Below, one piece after another: positions 1 through 7,357 of a DNA stretch of 64,000 nt. The notes below the pieces were generated by a model. That model saw nothing but the letters and a program-made list of their open reading frames with translations, was not told the DNA's origin and ran no database searches. Numbering within the stretch: the first letter of the stretch is position 1; each line of letters opens with the position of its first letter. Where the stretch lies: NCBI RefSeq assembly GCF_025506355.1, contig NZ_JANZYP010000005.1, forward strand, positions 1-64,000. The letters run 5' to 3'. This stretch comes from Sphaerisporangium corydalis. GTDB taxonomy: Bacteria; Actinomycetota; Actinomycetes; Streptosporangiales; Streptosporangiaceae. A program made the position numbers and the translations under genes.

Positions 1-70
1 ACTCCCGCCCCCGCGTCCGCTCACTCCCGCCCACGCCCGACCCTGCGTCCGCTCACTCCCGCCCCACGCC
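1..70. repeat. Short direct repeat, about 25 nt, two copies
   Basis: The unit beginning gcgtccgctcactcccgccc occurs at about 13-37 and again at 45-70, followed both times by an acgcc tail. A third partial copy (actcccgccc) opens the window. No gene is visible in 1-192; this lies downstream of the minus-strand DUF397 gene. Confidence 0.6.
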
Positions 71-192
71 CACCGACCCCACTCCGCTCACGAGTCTCGT
101 TTCCCGGCGCCGAAGCGGTGGGGTGTGGGTCGGTGGATCCGGCGCCGTGTTACGGCGGCTGACCGGTAAGGGGCCTCGTCACCTGCGGCGTT

Positions 193-399
193 TCAGTTGT
201 TTAGTGAGTGGCTCTTGATCCCGCTGATAAAAGACTTCCAACTGGAAGCCGGCGAAAGGAGGATCGGAGCGTCCGGGCTCATGTCCTTACTGTCGCGAAT
301 CGCCACCACACTCGGTAGGTTGACCGCGACTTCCACGCACTGTCCGCCATTGGACCCTGAATAGGAGGACTTTCGCCAGGAGGCGATGCTCAGGTCCAT
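193..399 (-). CDS. DUF397 domain protein (whiJ-partner small protein)
   Basis: This 68-residue protein shows the DUF397 signature from its N-terminus: WRKSSYSGSNGGQCVEVA, then VAIRDSKD, then a C-terminal W-x-x-F-I-x-G-I-K. DUF397 proteins are small cytoplasmic actinobacterial proteins, normally encoded next to WhiJ-like HTH regulators, and are thought to antagonise or modulate them during development. The start codon lies inside the 3' end of the upstream HTH gene (10-nt overlap, 390-399), so translation is probably coupled. The family call is firm; the molecular role is inferred from family and context. Confidence 0.9.
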   Translation of the reverse strand: MDLSIASWRKSSYSGSNGGQCVEVAVNLPSVVAIRDSKDMSPDAPILLSPASSWKSFISGIKSHSLNN

Positions 400-1217
400 T
401 CCTGCCTCGCTTCTTTGATCATTTGAGTGGATACCTGTTCAGGATAGGCCCACAGCCGTATGGCCTCATAGCGGTCCCACATGGACACCGCAAGGTCCGG
501 TCTGTCAGAGACCTGTCCCTCGGCCGAGGAGTCCGCGTGAATGGTGTCCGGTTCACCGTCAGGCATCTCGGCGATCATGAATCCTCCCGAGAGCCCGGCC
601 AGGCAGCGCGGATCGACCAGTTGGAGGAAGACCGTGGGATGTTGCCCGAACTGAAGGAGGTAGTCGAGCTGCTCCATCATCACCTCCCTGCCACCGACCT
701 CGCGACGAAGGACGCACGCGTCGAGGAGAAAGAGCAGCAAAGGAGGATCGTTCCTGTCGATGATCCCGCGTCGCCTTATGCGAGACCGTACTCGTTCCTC
801 TATCTGTTGACTGGTGGTCCGAGGTTCCTTGCTCAGGACTTCTCGGGCATACGACTCCGTCTGGAGAAGTCCCGGGACGAGCAAGGGATCCCACGATCGG
901 AGTACGAGGGCGCGGGGTTCGATCTCCTCTGCCCAGCTCACGAACCACCCCGGCCCGCCTGATTGGGAGACGATTCGCTGTCGTAGGCCGACAAAATGCT
1001 GTTTTTCGGTAGATCCAAAAATTCGGTCCAGCCGTTCGGCATCGGATTTCGAGGGCGTTCGCTTGGCGAGTTCCAAACGGCTGATATGAGCCTGAGTGCA
1101 CCCCAGGCGGGCCGCTATGGCGTACTGCGAGAGCTCTGAGGCCTCACGCAGCCGACGCAACTCCATGCCGAAACGCACGCGCGGAGATCCTGTCGCGAGT
1201 GACCTCTCATTGTCCAT
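390..1217 (-). CDS. WhiJ-like XRE-family HTH regulator with DUF5753
   Basis: The protein has about 275 residues. Its N-terminal Cro/C1-type HTH (about residues 10-65, with LSQYAIAARLGCTQAHISRLE) binds DNA. The remainder matches the DUF5753 ligand/partner domain, including the hallmark region around VPGLLQTESYAREVL. The start at 1217 is chosen because GGAG sits about 7 nt upstream; a longer in-frame start at 1262 exists but has no such site. It forms an overlapping pair with the DUF397 gene and is divergent from an anti-sigma-like ATPase at 1534. That is the classic Streptomyces whiJ/abaA-type gene triad. A developmental or stress switch is plausible but not shown by sequence. Confidence 0.9.
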   Translation of the reverse strand: MDNERSLATGSPRVRFGMELRRLREASELSQYAIAARLGCTQAHISRLELAKRTPSKSDAERLDRIFGSTEKQHFVGLRQRIVSQSGGPGWFVSWAEEIEPRALVLRSWDPLLVPGLLQTESYAREVLSKEPRTTSQQIEERVRSRIRRRGIIDRNDPPLLLFLLDACVLRREVGGREVMMEQLDYLLQFGQHPTVFLQLVDPRCLAGLSGGFMIAEMPDGEPDTIHADSSAEGQVSDRPDLAVSMWDRYEAIRLWAYPEQVSTQMIKEARQEWT

Positions 1218-1438
1218 CGGTTTCTCCAGAGATAGGAAATCGCTCCTTCGATGAAACCGCAATGCCGGGTGAACGTCCCGGGAATCCGTGGCTCGTCATT
1301 ATCTGGTCTTAAGCGGACTCCGAATCGCGACGCGGGCCGTCTCGGTCAGAAGGCAGTCTGAGCGGACGATCCTCGCTGTCGGTGAGGGTGAAAACGCTGA
1401 GGGTGAACACTCTCGAAGACCGTAAAGGGCGAGGAACC

Positions 1439-1537
1439 ATGACGACGAGGTCCGCGTACTTCGAACGCGCCGACGGCGACGCGGTCGGGCGCGTATGCGA
1501 GCGCGCGGTGAGGCGTGTGTGCGAGATGGTCCCGTGA
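1439..1537 (+). CDS. Possible 32-residue leader ORF
   Basis: An ATG at 1439, preceded by a good GAGGA ribosome site (1431-1435), opens a 32-codon frame. It is Arg/Val/Cys-rich, with similar ERADGDAVGRV and ERAVRRV stretches. It ends in TGA at 1535-1537, sharing four bases (GTGA) with the GTG start of the ATPase gene at 1534. The ribosome site plus the overlap suggest a translated leader that couples to the ATPase gene, which has no convincing ribosome site of its own. No family is recognised and no independent function is claimed. Confidence 0.35.
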   Translation: MTTRSAYFERADGDAVGRVCERAVRRVCEMVP

Positions 1538-1962
1538 AGACGGAGGTCCTGCTTGGCAGGGCGGAATTGCCGGGAAAGGCCACTTCCGCGTCGGTCGCAC
1601 GGGCGTTCGTCCGGGAGACCCTGCTCGTGGCCGGCTGCTCGGAGCTGGACGAAGCGGTCCTCATGGTGAGCGAGCTCGTCGCGAACGCCGTACGGCATTC
1701 GGATTCCGGGCGTCGCGCCGATGGCCTGCTGACCGTGGCCGTCGTCGATCGCGGAAAGACGATCCAGGTGGGCGTGACCGACGCGGGGTCGGCCGACAGC
1801 CCGCGAATCCAGCCGGAACCCGGTCAGGGTGACGAGAGTGGGCGCGGGTTGTGGCTGGTCAGCGAGTTGGCCGCCTCGTGGGGCTGGCGCAAGGACGTCG
1901 ACGGCCACGTGGTGTGGTTCGAGATCCCGGCGGACGGCCCCGGGCATCCCGGACGGCCGTGA
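1534..1962 (+). CDS. ATP-binding protein, HATPase_c_2 (anti-sigma/RsbW-like)
   Basis: The predicted protein has 142 residues and a GHKL-type ATPase fold. The N-box-like LMVSELVANAVRHS is at about residues 47-60, the D-x-G (G1) box is in VGVTDAGSAD, and the G2-like GRGLWLVSELAASWGW stretch lies near the C-terminus. Such single-domain ATPases act as anti-sigma kinases or as partners of WhiJ-type regulators. GTG 1534 is preferred because the family usually begins shortly before the V-A-x-A-R-x-F-V segment. An upstream in-frame start at 1495 is possible. It is divergent from the WhiJ-like gene. Confidence 0.85.
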   Translation: MKTEVLLGRAELPGKATSASVARAFVRETLLVAGCSELDEAVLMVSELVANAVRHSDSGRRADGLLTVAVVDRGKTIQVGVTDAGSADSPRIQPEPGQGDESGRGLWLVSELAASWGWRKDVDGHVVWFEIPADGPGHPGRP

Positions 1963-1969
1963 CTCCGGG

Positions 1970-2041
1970 ATGTCCCGGACGACCGTGATGTCCCGGACGA
2001 CCGTGATGGTCCGGACGGCCGTGGTCCTCCTAACGGCCGTG
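1970..2041. repeat. 18-bp tandem repeat, four units
   Basis: Two identical units atgtcccggacgaccgtg (1970-1987, 1988-2005) are followed by two diverged units (2006-2023, 2024-2041). The period is a multiple of three and is in frame with the downstream VOC gene with no intervening stop. It could therefore encode an MSRTTV-type N-terminal extension if translation began at 1970. Confidence 0.75.
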
Positions 2042-2092
2042 GCGGTTCGGCCGGTTGACTCTCCAGTTGGTGGAGGGTGCAGGGTGGGGCGC

Positions 2093-2572
2093 ATGGAATC
2101 GGTGGTGCCCGAGGTGAGCCGGGAGATTTATGGGATGCCGGCCTTTGTCACGCTGGTCGTGGGTGATCTCGATCGGGCGGTCGACTGGTATGTGAACGGG
2201 CTGGACTTCGTCGTGCTGTTCACCATGCCCGGGCCTGGTGGCGGTGCGGGGCTGGTGCATCTGCGTCGCTGGCGGTATCAGGACATCCTGGTGCGGCCGG
2301 GAGAGGCGACCGCCGGTGCGGGATGGACGATCAGCATGATGGCCGAACGGGATCAGCTCGACGGGCTCGCCGAACGGGCTCGCGCTCATGGTGGGGGAGT
2401 GGTCGAGGGTCCCGTCGACACGCCCTGGAACACCCGGGACCTCCGGGTCACCGACCCGGACGGGTACACCCTCGTCTACACGGCACGGCGCGCGGAGGGT
2501 GATCGCGACGCGCGGTTCAGCGCGATGATGGAACGCGAGTCCCGCCGGCAGCTCAGTGAGCCTGGGACGTGA
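2093..2572 (+). CDS. VOC superfamily protein (glyoxalase/bleomycin-resistance type)
   Basis: This 159-residue protein has the single-domain VOC pattern. A first half, VTLVVGDLDRAVDWYVNGL, is followed by strands ending LHLRRW-like residues. A second half ends in LRVTDPDGYTLVYTAR, with the expected metal or substrate ligand region DPDGY. VOC proteins bind metals and act as lyases, dioxygenases or antibiotic-binding proteins; the substrate is not readable here. The start is uncertain: ATG 2093 is used, but ATG 2135 or the repeat-encoded ATG 1970 are possible. The 3' end of the gene is duplicated just downstream. Confidence 0.85.
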   Translation: MESVVPEVSREIYGMPAFVTLVVGDLDRAVDWYVNGLDFVVLFTMPGPGGGAGLVHLRRWRYQDILVRPGEATAGAGWTISMMAERDQLDGLAERARAHGGGVVEGPVDTPWNTRDLRVTDPDGYTLVYTARRAEGDRDARFSAMMERESRRQLSEPGT

Positions 2573-2643
2573 TCGCGGTCTGGGGTATGGACCGCGAGTC
2601 CCGTCGGCAGATCAGTGAGCCTGGGACCTGATCGCGGTCTGGA
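2528..2643. repeat. Tandem duplication of the VOC gene 3' end
   Basis: A 57-nt stretch starting atggaacgcgag (2528-2584), covering the last codons and stop of the VOC gene, recurs at 2587-2643 with about five mismatches. The second copy overlaps the 3' end of the convergent serine-hydrolase gene, whose last codons therefore lie within duplicated DNA. Confidence 0.85.
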
Positions 2644-3928
2644 GTGCGGTGTGGAGGGTGGCGGCTCTCGGGTCGGGGGCGCCCGTCCGCACGTTGTTCA
2701 TGACGTAGCCGAAGGCGAGGCCGGTCGCCGGGTCGGCGAAGCCGAGGGAGCCGCCGTAGCCGGGGAAGCCGAAGGCGGTCTCGCTGTACCAGAAGGCGTC
2801 GGGCGTCGGCAGGCCGAAACCGCTGCCGATGCGGACGGGCACGCGCAGGACGCGGTCGATGCCGCTCACCTGCGGCGCTGTCGCCGAGGCCAGGGTGCCG
2901 GGGGAGAGGATGCGATGCCCGTCCACCTCGCCGATGAGCGCGGCGTAGAAGCGGGCCAGCGCGCGGGCGGTGCAGATGCCGTTGGTCGAGGGCATCTCGG
3001 CGGACTGCTCACCGGGGTCGTTGTGGTCCAGCGGAGGCGTGACGACGCCCGTCATCGCCCGGACGGTCAGTGACGCCGGGTCGGCGTAGGCCGCCATCAC
3101 GTCGCGCACGGCTTCGGGAAGGGCGTCCAGGTCGATCCGGGCCAGGGCCTCGACGTCGGGCGGGGTGGTGATGATCCGGCTGACCCGGTGCCGCTCGGTT
3201 TCTGGCAGCCCGATCCACAGGTCCAGGTCGAGCGGTGCGGCGATCTCCTCCGCGAGGACCGTGCCGATGCTGCGGCCGGTCGCCCGGCGGACGACCTCGC
3301 CGACCAGCCAGCCGTAGGTGAGCGCGTGGTAGCCGTGCGCGGTGCCCGGCTCCCATGCCGGACGCTGGGCGGCCAGGGCGGTCACCATCGGCTCCCAGGC
3401 GATGGCCTCCGCCGGGGTGACGGGGTGGTCGAGCACGGGCAGCCCGGCCTGGTGGGTGAGCAGCCAGCGGACGGGGATCCGATCCTTCCCGTGCGCCGCG
3501 AACTCCGGCCAGTACCGGGCCACGGGTGCGTCGAGGTCCAGTTCGCCGCGTTGGTGCAGCAGGTGCGCGCAGGCGGCGGTGACGCCCTTGGTGGTGGAGA
3601 ACACGACCTGCAGGGTGTCGCGCTCCCAGGGGCGCCCGGTCTCGGGGTCGGCGATCCCGCCCCACAGGTCGACGACCTTGCGGCCGTGTAGGTAGACGGC
3701 GACCGCGGCGCCCACTTCCTGGCCATCGGCCAGATTCGCCGCGAACGCCTCCCGCACTCCTTCGAACCCCGGCACGGTCTCCCCGCGTACGGGTCCCGGT
3801 GCCGCCTCCGTGCCGACGAAACCCGGTGTGGCCCCGGTGCCGGCGAGCCCTGATGCGGTCTCCTCGTCGACCGGTCCCGGTGTCGTCTCGGCGGAGCCTG
3901 GTGGGGTTTTCGTGGTGGTTTTGGGCAT
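2612..3928 (-). CDS. Beta-lactamase/esterase-type serine hydrolase (class C fold)
   Basis: This is a 438-residue member of the serine beta-lactamase-like (EstB/DD-peptidase-like) family. The catalytic S-x-x-K is seen in FSTTKGVTAA, followed by the typical LxLDAPVARYWPEFA segment and LLTHQAGL. A Tyr motif YHALTYGWLVGEVV and a C-terminal GYGGSLGFADP region complete the fold. No signal peptide is present, so a cytoplasmic esterase or amidase is likely. The first about 50 residues are a Thr/Pro/Gly-rich run with recurrent T-x-P-G units, probably not part of the fold, so the true start could be internal. It follows an HTH gene on the same strand (40-nt gap). Confidence 0.85.
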   Translation of the reverse strand: MPKTTTKTPPGSAETTPGPVDEETASGLAGTGATPGFVGTEAAPGPVRGETVPGFEGVREAFAANLADGQEVGAAVAVYLHGRKVVDLWGGIADPETGRPWERDTLQVVFSTTKGVTAACAHLLHQRGELDLDAPVARYWPEFAAHGKDRIPVRWLLTHQAGLPVLDHPVTPAEAIAWEPMVTALAAQRPAWEPGTAHGYHALTYGWLVGEVVRRATGRSIGTVLAEEIAAPLDLDLWIGLPETERHRVSRIITTPPDVEALARIDLDALPEAVRDVMAAYADPASLTVRAMTGVVTPPLDHNDPGEQSAEMPSTNGICTARALARFYAALIGEVDGHRILSPGTLASATAPQVSGIDRVLRVPVRIGSGFGLPTPDAFWYSETAFGFPGYGGSLGFADPATGLAFGYVMNNVRTGAPDPRAATLHTALQTAIRSQAH

Positions 3929-3968
3929 GCGGCATCGCCTTTCGTCTTGTCAGTGTGGGCGGGAGGGG

Positions 3969-4346
3969 TTATTTACGCCACTTCTCGATGAGCCAGGCGC
4001 AGAGTTCCGGTTCGGTCATCTCGGGGAACTCTTCGGTGAACGTGATGAGCGCGCGGAGGGCCTCGTCGCGGTCCAGGCCACGGGCCGCCGCCGCCCTGAG
4101 GTACTCCTGGCGTGCGGCGGAGGGACGGCCGCCGCCCGCGCCCCGGCCCGGCAGGCCGTCGCGCCACCGGACGATCTCCGCGAGCCGGTCGGCCTGCCAG
4201 CCGGGCGCCCCGTCGACCTCGACGTCAGGCTCGGGAAAGGGATGGTTCGACCCGTCCGGATAGCGGGAGCGCCATTTGTGCACCGCGTGCCGGCTCACCC
4301 CCAGCGCGTCTCCGATGCCGATGACGCCGAGGTAGTGCTCGGTCAT
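3969..4346 (-). CDS. Small HTH DNA-binding protein
   Basis: This 125-residue protein begins with a winged/MerR-like HTH: GDALGVSRHAVHKWRSRYP. It continues with a Trp-rich wing (GWQADRLAEIVRWRDGLPG) and an alpha-helical C-terminus rich in acidic residues (ALITFTEEFPEMTEPELCAW). No ligand domain is recognised. ATG 4346 is selected because the HTH starts a few residues after it; the frame stays open to 4637, but that extension is not protein-like. It may regulate the hydrolase gene it precedes, or itself. Confidence 0.7.
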   Translation of the reverse strand: MTEHYLGVIGIGDALGVSRHAVHKWRSRYPDGSNHPFPEPDVEVDGAPGWQADRLAEIVRWRDGLPGRGAGGGRPSAARQEYLRAAAARGLDRDEALRALITFTEEFPEMTEPELCAWLIEKWRK

Positions 4347-4951
4347 GGTGCACCAACCTGTCGGTCCGCCTCCTTCGTGGATCTCATGACTACCACGCCT
4401 GGGGCGAAGTCCCGCCTTCCCACCGGGCGCACCGAACATTGTCTCCAATAGAGACGACCATAGTGAGCGGCGGGAAACGTCGTCAACAACGAGGACAAGG
4501 TTTCTTAGGAGTGAGTGGTGGTTCGGTGGGCGCACCGTCCCGCTGGGGCCTTGTGCGGTTACTTGGTGCGCATAAATGGGCTGTCGACACGATGAGTGCT
4601 GGTTCGTCGCTTTTTTACGTACGTATACGGATGTCACTACGGATGTTCAACCCCGGACGGTGGACCTAGCGTCGCGCACAGGCCGGTTCGTCCTGCCGCC
4701 TTCGCCAAGGAAGGAGCGCCGCGTAGTGACCTCCCCCACCTTCCCGCCGTAGCAGCTTCCACTCCCGGACGCCCCCTCCGCCGTCGGCCGGACGCCGCCA
4801 CAGGCCCCGGAACGGCGAGAACCACCATTCATTTCTCTCATCACCCCCACTCCCCATGTGTCCGCCGCCAGGTGCTCCCCTGCGGCGCGACCGCCGCCGC
4901 ACGCCCACCCCGGCGAGAGGCGGCAGGGGAGGCAGAGAAAGGAAGACGCCC
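4347..4951. other. 605-bp divergent intergenic region
   Basis: No convincing gene is present between the HTH gene and the secreted protease. It contains the palindrome at 4441-4455, a T-run followed by the palindrome acgtacgt (4617-4624), and a possible promoter for the protease (ttcaac 4646-4651, tagcgt 4667-4672). If that promoter is used, the protease mRNA has a leader of about 270 nt. Confidence 0.5.
4441..4455. promoter_or_regulatory. Inverted repeat, candidate operator
   Basis: gtctc-caata-gagac is a perfect 5-bp-arm palindrome about 95 nt upstream of the small HTH gene. It is a candidate autoregulatory site; position and symmetry are the only evidence. Confidence 0.35.
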
Positions 4952-7180
4952 ATGAGGCGCAAAGTAGTACTCGCGGCAGCCGCCGCGATGGCCCTGGCCG
5001 GCGTGGTCGTACCCGCCACCGCCGCGTCCGCGAAGCCCCCGCCCGGCAGTGACGGCAAGGTCCAGTCCGCCGCCGACCCCTCGGCCCGCGCCGTGGCCGC
5101 GGCCGACCAGGCCGTGGCGAGCGGTCTGGACAAACTGCGCGTGAGCGGCAACGAGACCTACCGGCGTACCAACGTGACGCCGGGCAGCGGTGGCCTGTAC
5201 TACGTGGCCTACGAGCGCGCCTACAAGGGCCTGCCGATGGTGGGCGGCGACGCGGTCGTGGTCGCCGACGCGAGCGGGCGGGTGCGTGACTCCAAGGCGG
5301 CCGGTGCGGCCGTGACGCAGGACGTGGCGACCTCCCCGACGGTGAGCGCCGAGAGCGCCACCGAGACGGCGAAGACGCGCCTGTCCCGCGCCGACGACAG
5401 CGCGGCGCCACGCCTGGTGGTCCTGAACTGGGGTCAGAAGCCGCGCCTGGCCTGGGAGGCGCTCGTCTCCGGCATCCTGGACGGCAAGCCCAGCAAGCAG
5501 CACGTGTTCGTGGACGCGGGCACCGGTGAGGTCGCCGACTCCTACGACGAGGTGAAGGCCGGTACCGGCAACGGCTACTACTACGGCACCGTCACCATCA
5601 ACACGAGCGGCTCCGGCTCCTCGTTCTCGATGACCGACAGCACGCGCAGCGGCCTGCGCTGCGGCGGCCAGGGCGGCACGGCCTACACCGGCACCGACGA
5701 CTCCTGGGGCACCGGCAGCGGCACGAACCTGGAGACCGCCTGCGTCGACGCCCTCTACAGCGTCCAGCGCGAATGGGACATGCTGAGCGCCTGGCTCGGC
5801 CGCAACGGCATCAACGGCAGCGGCGGCGGCTTCCCCACGCGCGTGGGCCTGGCCGACGTGAACGCCTACTGGAACGGCAGCTACACCAACTTCGGCCACT
5901 CGCAGGACAACCAGCGCCAGGCCACGCCCATGGACGTGGTGGCCCACGAGTTCGGTCACGCGATCTTCCAGACCACCCCGGGCGGCGCCGGCTCCGGTAA
6001 CGAGAACGGCGGCATCAACGAGTCGACGGGCGACATCTTCGGCTCGCTGACCGAGGCCTACGCCAACAACCCGAACGACCCGCCGGACTACCAGGTCGGC
6101 GAAGAGGTCAACCTGGTCGGCGACGGCCCGATCCGCTACATGTACAACCCGTCCCTCGCCGGGGACCCCAACTGCTGGTCGTCCTCGATCCCGAGCACCG
6201 AGGTGCACTCGGCGGCCGGCCCGCTGAACCACTGGTTCTACCTGCTCGCCGAGGGCTCCGCGCCCGGCGGCGGCAAGCCGTCCAGCCCGATCTGCTCCGG
6301 CGGACCCTCGTCGGTGACCGGCATCACCATCCAGAAGGCCGGCAAGATCTACATGGGCGCCCTCCAGCGCAAGACCTCGACCTGGCGTTACGCCGGCATC
6401 AGGTCGGCGTCGCTGGCGGCGGCGGTCGAACTGTACGGCGCCGGCAGCGCCGAGTGCGCGGCGACCAAGGCCGCCTGGAACGCGATCAGCGTCCCGGTGC
6501 AGTCGGGCGAGCCGACCTGCAGCTCGTCGAGCAACGACTTCTCCCTGTCGCTGAGCCCCACCTCGGGTTCGGTGGCGCCGGGATCGGCCGCGACCACCAC
6601 CGTCGGCACGAGCACCACCTCGGGTAGCGCGCAGACGGTCGCCCTCTCGGCGTCCGGCCTGCCGTCCGGTGCCTCCGCGAGCTTCAGCCCGTCCTCGGTG
6701 ACCTCGGGCTCCTCCTCCACCCTGACCATCAGCACCACCTCGTCGACGTCCCCCGGCACGTACACCGTGACCGTCACGGGCACCGGCAGCGGCGCCACGC
6801 ACACTGCGGCGTACTCGCTGACCGTGACGGGCACCTCAGGTGGGCGCACGTTCACCAACGGGACCAACTTCACGATCAACGACTTCGGGACGGTCACCAG
6901 CCCGATCACCTCGACGGCGACCGGCAACGCGGTGTCGCCGGTCCAGGTCAGCGTGACCATCTCGCACACCTGCGCGGAGGACCTCCGGATCCGCCTCCAG
7001 GGCCCGAACGGCACGTTCTACACGATCGACACGTCCGGCGGCTCCAGCTGCACCTCGTATGGGACCCGGAACTACTCGGTGCCGGTGACGCAGGTGGCGG
7101 CGGGCACGTGGCGACTCGAAGTGCGTGACGACTTCTCCCTCGACACCGGTTTCCTCGACTCCTGGACCATCACGGTCTGA
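4952..7180 (+). CDS. Secreted M4-family neutral metalloprotease with P domain
   Basis: The precursor has 742 residues. A Sec signal peptide (MRRKVVLAAAAAMALAG, cut near ASA-KP) is followed by an FTP/PepSY-type propeptide (about 50-205). The M4 catalytic domain (about 206-525) has zinc ligands H332 and H336 in HEFGH and E357 in GGINESTGD. After it come an Ig-like Ser/Thr-rich domain (about 527-628) and a proprotein-convertase P domain (about 632-742, with LRIRLQGPNG and WRLEVRDD). The enzyme is predicted to cut hydrophobic bonds outside the cell, the C-terminal domains aiding folding or substrate contact. The start is fixed by AAAGGAAG at -15 to -8. It is monocistronic with a strong terminator downstream. 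Confidence 0.95.
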   Translation: MRRKVVLAAAAAMALAGVVVPATAASAKPPPGSDGKVQSAADPSARAVAAADQAVASGLDKLRVSGNETYRRTNVTPGSGGLYYVAYERAYKGLPMVGGDAVVVADASGRVRDSKAAGAAVTQDVATSPTVSAESATETAKTRLSRADDSAAPRLVVLNWGQKPRLAWEALVSGILDGKPSKQHVFVDAGTGEVADSYDEVKAGTGNGYYYGTVTINTSGSGSSFSMTDSTRSGLRCGGQGGTAYTGTDDSWGTGSGTNLETACVDALYSVQREWDMLSAWLGRNGINGSGGGFPTRVGLADVNAYWNGSYTNFGHSQDNQRQATPMDVVAHEFGHAIFQTTPGGAGSGNENGGINESTGDIFGSLTEAYANNPNDPPDYQVGEEVNLVGDGPIRYMYNPSLAGDPNCWSSSIPSTEVHSAAGPLNHWFYLLAEGSAPGGGKPSSPICSGGPSSVTGITIQKAGKIYMGALQRKTSTWRYAGIRSASLAAAVELYGAGSAECAATKAAWNAISVPVQSGEPTCSSSSNDFSLSLSPTSGSVAPGSAATTTVGTSTTSGSAQTVALSASGLPSGASASFSPSSVTSGSSSTLTISTTSSTSPGTYTVTVTGTGSGATHTAAYSLTVTGTSGGRTFTNGTNFTINDFGTVTSPITSTATGNAVSPVQVSVTISHTCAEDLRIRLQGPNGTFYTIDTSGGSSCTSYGTRNYSVPVTQVAAGTWRLEVRDDFSLDTGFLDSWTITV

Positions 7181-7272
7181 TCGAGTACGCCGGGACCGTC
7201 AGGATCTGAACGCAGGATCCTGGAGCGTCAGGATCTGAACGAAAGCTCCTGGGCCATCACGGTCTGATCGAG
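7159..7272. repeat. Decayed duplication of the protease 3' end
   Basis: The stretch ctcctggaccatcacggtct (from 7159, through the stop codon to 7185) recurs with two or fewer changes at 7246-7272. A shorter unit gtcaggatctgaacg also occurs twice between them (about 7198 and 7228). It looks like slipped or unequal duplication of the gene's end. Confidence 0.75.
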
Positions 7273-7282
7273 AACGGCAGGG

Positions 7283-7321
7283 CGAACCCCTGGGACCACC
7301 TTCCCTGGTCCCGGGGGTTCG
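7283..7321 (+). terminator. Strong stem-loop terminator
   Basis: The arms cgaacccctgggacca (7283-7298) and tggtcccgggggttcg (7306-7321) pair over about 16 bp with one mismatch around a 7-nt loop. It lies between the protease gene and the convergent LuxR-type gene and could serve both. Confidence 0.75.
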
Positions 7322-7357
7322 TCGCGTCCAGGGTCGCGCGAGCGAACAAAGCGAGGC

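Noticed and set aside
1-70. CRISPR-like array
   Set aside because: Only two to three imperfect GC-rich copies without spacers of constant length and no cas genes.
4856-4951. Earlier start of the M4 protease at 4856
   Set aside because: The added residues are Arg/Pro-rich and would bury the signal peptide; a strong ribosome site supports 4952.
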